Origin: an uncultured Collinsella sp.
GTDB taxonomy: Bacteria; Actinomycetota; Coriobacteriia; Coriobacteriales; Coriobacteriaceae
Direction of reading: 5' to 3'
NCBI GenBank assembly: GCA_900754435.1
Contig: CAAECT010000147.1
Location: 1 to 5,596, forward strand
DNA length: 5,596 nucleotides
Shown here: positions 4,714-5,596 of the stretch, piece by piece
Numbering within the stretch: position 1 is the first letter of the stretch
How the letters are laid out: each line of letters begins with the position of its first letter
Position numbers and translations under genes: made by a program
Notes under the pieces: generated by a model
The model's database searches: none
What the model was told of the DNA's origin: nothing
Seen by the model: only the letters and a program-made list of their open reading frames with translations

Positions 4714-5596
4714 ATGAACGACATTCTCGCAAGAAGAGCAAGAAGAGCAAGAAGAGCAACTGTGGGCATCGCCCTTTCCGCGGCACTTGTCGCGGGAATC
4801 GCCCCCGCAACGGCGATCGCGGCAGAAACCAATTCCCCCACCGGCGCAGTTGCCTTGCAGACGGAAGACGCGGCCGCCGCAAAAGAAAAAGCGTATGCAG
4901 CCATGCAGGAAGCGCTCAAAAAACTCGAGGCCGCAAAAAACGCCGCAAGTCCCGAGAAAATTGCGGAAATCGATGATGACATTGCCAGTTTTCAAGAGAT
5001 CCACGACATGGTGGTGACGGAAGCCGCCAAATGGAGGGAACCCCTGCCCGCCATGCAAGCGAACGTCGATGCAGCCCAAGCCAAATACGATGAGGCCCAC
5101 AACCGGACAAGCGGCCTTCAGGCAGAATTAGATAAGGTACTCAAGGAGCTCGGCGACGAGGCGCCCAGCACAGCTATTAAGGAGCAAATAAAGCAGTTGC
5201 GCAGCGAGATCATGTCGGCAGAAAGGCGAGAAGAATCTTGTGAAGATGATCTTCACCGCTACCAACGCCGGCTCGAAAGCCAGGAAAAACAGGTTCAGTA
5301 TTTCGAAAGTGAGGCAGAGGAAGCTAAAACCCACATCGACGAGGACATTGCCAAGCGAAATGCGCTCCTCGGCGATTTGGAAAAGGCGCAAGCGGCCTAT
5401 GACGACGCCTGCAAGGCATACGAAGAGGCAAAGGCCGCGGCAGACAAGGCCACCTCGCCCGAGATAACGAAACCCGCCGAGACAGTGCCTCCCTCCGGCT
5501 CAACGCAACCCGCCGAGGCGACACCGCCCGTTGCCTCGCCTGCAACCGGCAAAGATGCCCTACCAAGCTCCACCAAGCAGGCGAACTCGAGCAGCG
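4714..5596 (+). CDS. Exported coiled-coil protein, 3' end outside the window (partial)
   Basis: The reading frame stays open from ATG 4714 to the last base, giving 294 residues with no stop. Residues 1-36 look like a Sec signal peptide: an Arg-rich n-region (ARRARRARR, 6-14), a hydrophobic stretch (about 16-30) and A-I-A before probable cleavage near 36/37. Residues about 50-248 are rich in Ala, Glu, Lys and Gln with almost no Gly or Pro, which predicts a long helical coiled coil; it carries Cys176 and Cys233. From about 250 the protein turns Pro/Ser/Thr-rich, with two imperfect 12-residue repeats (KPAETVPPSGST, QPAEATPPVASP), resembling a wall-spanning linker. The missing C-terminus could be a sortase or membrane anchor. 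It could instead be a catalytic domain such as NlpC/P60 or CHAP, since cell-wall hydrolases like PcsB and RipA share the coil-then-linker layout. No function can be assigned from what is visible. It is transcribed divergently from the ABC operon with its own promoter and ribosome binding site. Confidence 0.85.
   Translation, partial: MNDILARRARRARRATVGIALSAALVAGIAPATAIAAETNSPTGAVALQTEDAAAAKEKAYAAMQEALKKLEAAKNAASPEKIAEIDDDIASFQEIHDMVVTEAAKWREPLPAMQANVDAAQAKYDEAHNRTSGLQAELDKVLKELGDEAPSTAIKEQIKQLRSEIMSAERREESCEDDLHRYQRRLESQEKQVQYFESEAEEAKTHIDEDIAKRNALLGDLEKAQAAYDDACKAYEEAKAAADKATSPEITKPAETVPPSGSTQPAEATPPVASPATGKDALPSSTKQANSSS
4729..4758 (+). repeat. In-frame 9-bp tandem repeat (GCAAGAAGA, 3.3 copies)
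   Basis: Three perfect copies of GCAAGAAGA plus a final GCA encode Ala-Arg-Arg three times within the signal peptide n-region. All six arginines use AGA, whereas arginine in the stretches of the ABC genes that I read is mostly CGC or CGT. Being a multiple of three, copy-number change would keep the frame and alter only the positive charge of the signal peptide. Confidence 0.85.
5470..5541 (+). repeat. Imperfect 36-bp (12-residue) tandem repeat in the linker
   Basis: Two adjacent 36-base units share AACCCGCCGAG at the same offset and encode KPAETVPPSGST and QPAEATPPVASP. Pro/Ala/Glu/Thr-rich repeats of this sort are typical of extended linkers in secreted proteins of Gram-positive bacteria. 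Further units might follow beyond the window, though the next residues (ATGKDALPSS) no longer fit the pattern. Confidence 0.5.

Noticed and set aside
4729..4780. Twin-arginine (Tat) signal in the exported protein
   Set aside because: There are three RR pairs, but the context (RRATVG) lacks the two hydrophobic residues of the usual RRxFL motif. The pairs are explained by the tandem repeat, so Sec export is more likely.
4663..5100. Minus-strand open frame of 145 codons with Cys/Ser and Gly-rich runs
   Set aside because: The SCSSCSSC run is the antisense reading of the GCAAGAAGA repeat. The plus-strand frame has a ribosome binding site, a signal peptide and an uninterrupted coil, so it is the real gene.

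Overview
The window looks like a piece of a GC-rich actinobacterial chromosome. Codon choice, gene style and the particular combination of genes suggest a gut Coriobacteriia member such as Collinsella, but there is no rRNA or other marker to prove it, so this is inference. It holds four protein genes. Three lie on the minus strand (a flavodoxin-like protein and two ABC exporter half-transporters). One lies on the plus strand (an exported coiled-coil protein) and runs off the right edge. Every stretch between genes is under 300 bases.

Layout: a perfect 9-bp-stem hairpin (2-24) sits at the left edge and is probably the terminator for the flavodoxin-like gene (122-673, minus). A 111-bp gap (674-784) follows. 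It carries a plausible promoter for that gene, two AT-rich inverted repeats, and a 7-bp-stem hairpin just past the stop of the ABC operon. The ABC genes occupy 785-2644 and 2645-4498. The upstream one is 2645-4498, and its TAA directly abuts the ATG of the downstream one. A 215-bp divergent intergenic region (4499-4713) then separates the operon from the exported protein gene (4714 to beyond 5596).

The two ABC proteins are best read as one heterodimeric type IV exporter of the TM287/288, BmrCD, LmrCD and EfrAB kind. The first subunit has lost the catalytic glutamate and switch histidine (Asp505 and Gln544), and the second has a non-canonical signature (FSQGQ). All three changes fall in the same composite ATP site, so the pair should have one degenerate and one hydrolysing site. 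The substrate cannot be read from sequence.

I see no clear sign of an undescribed system. The points most worth a second look are the in-frame 9-bp repeat that builds an Ala-Arg-Arg-rich signal peptide in the exported protein, the cluster of CTAA/TTAG palindromes at the flavodoxin-like promoter, and a Shine-Dalgarno sequence that doubles as the last codons of the first ABC gene.
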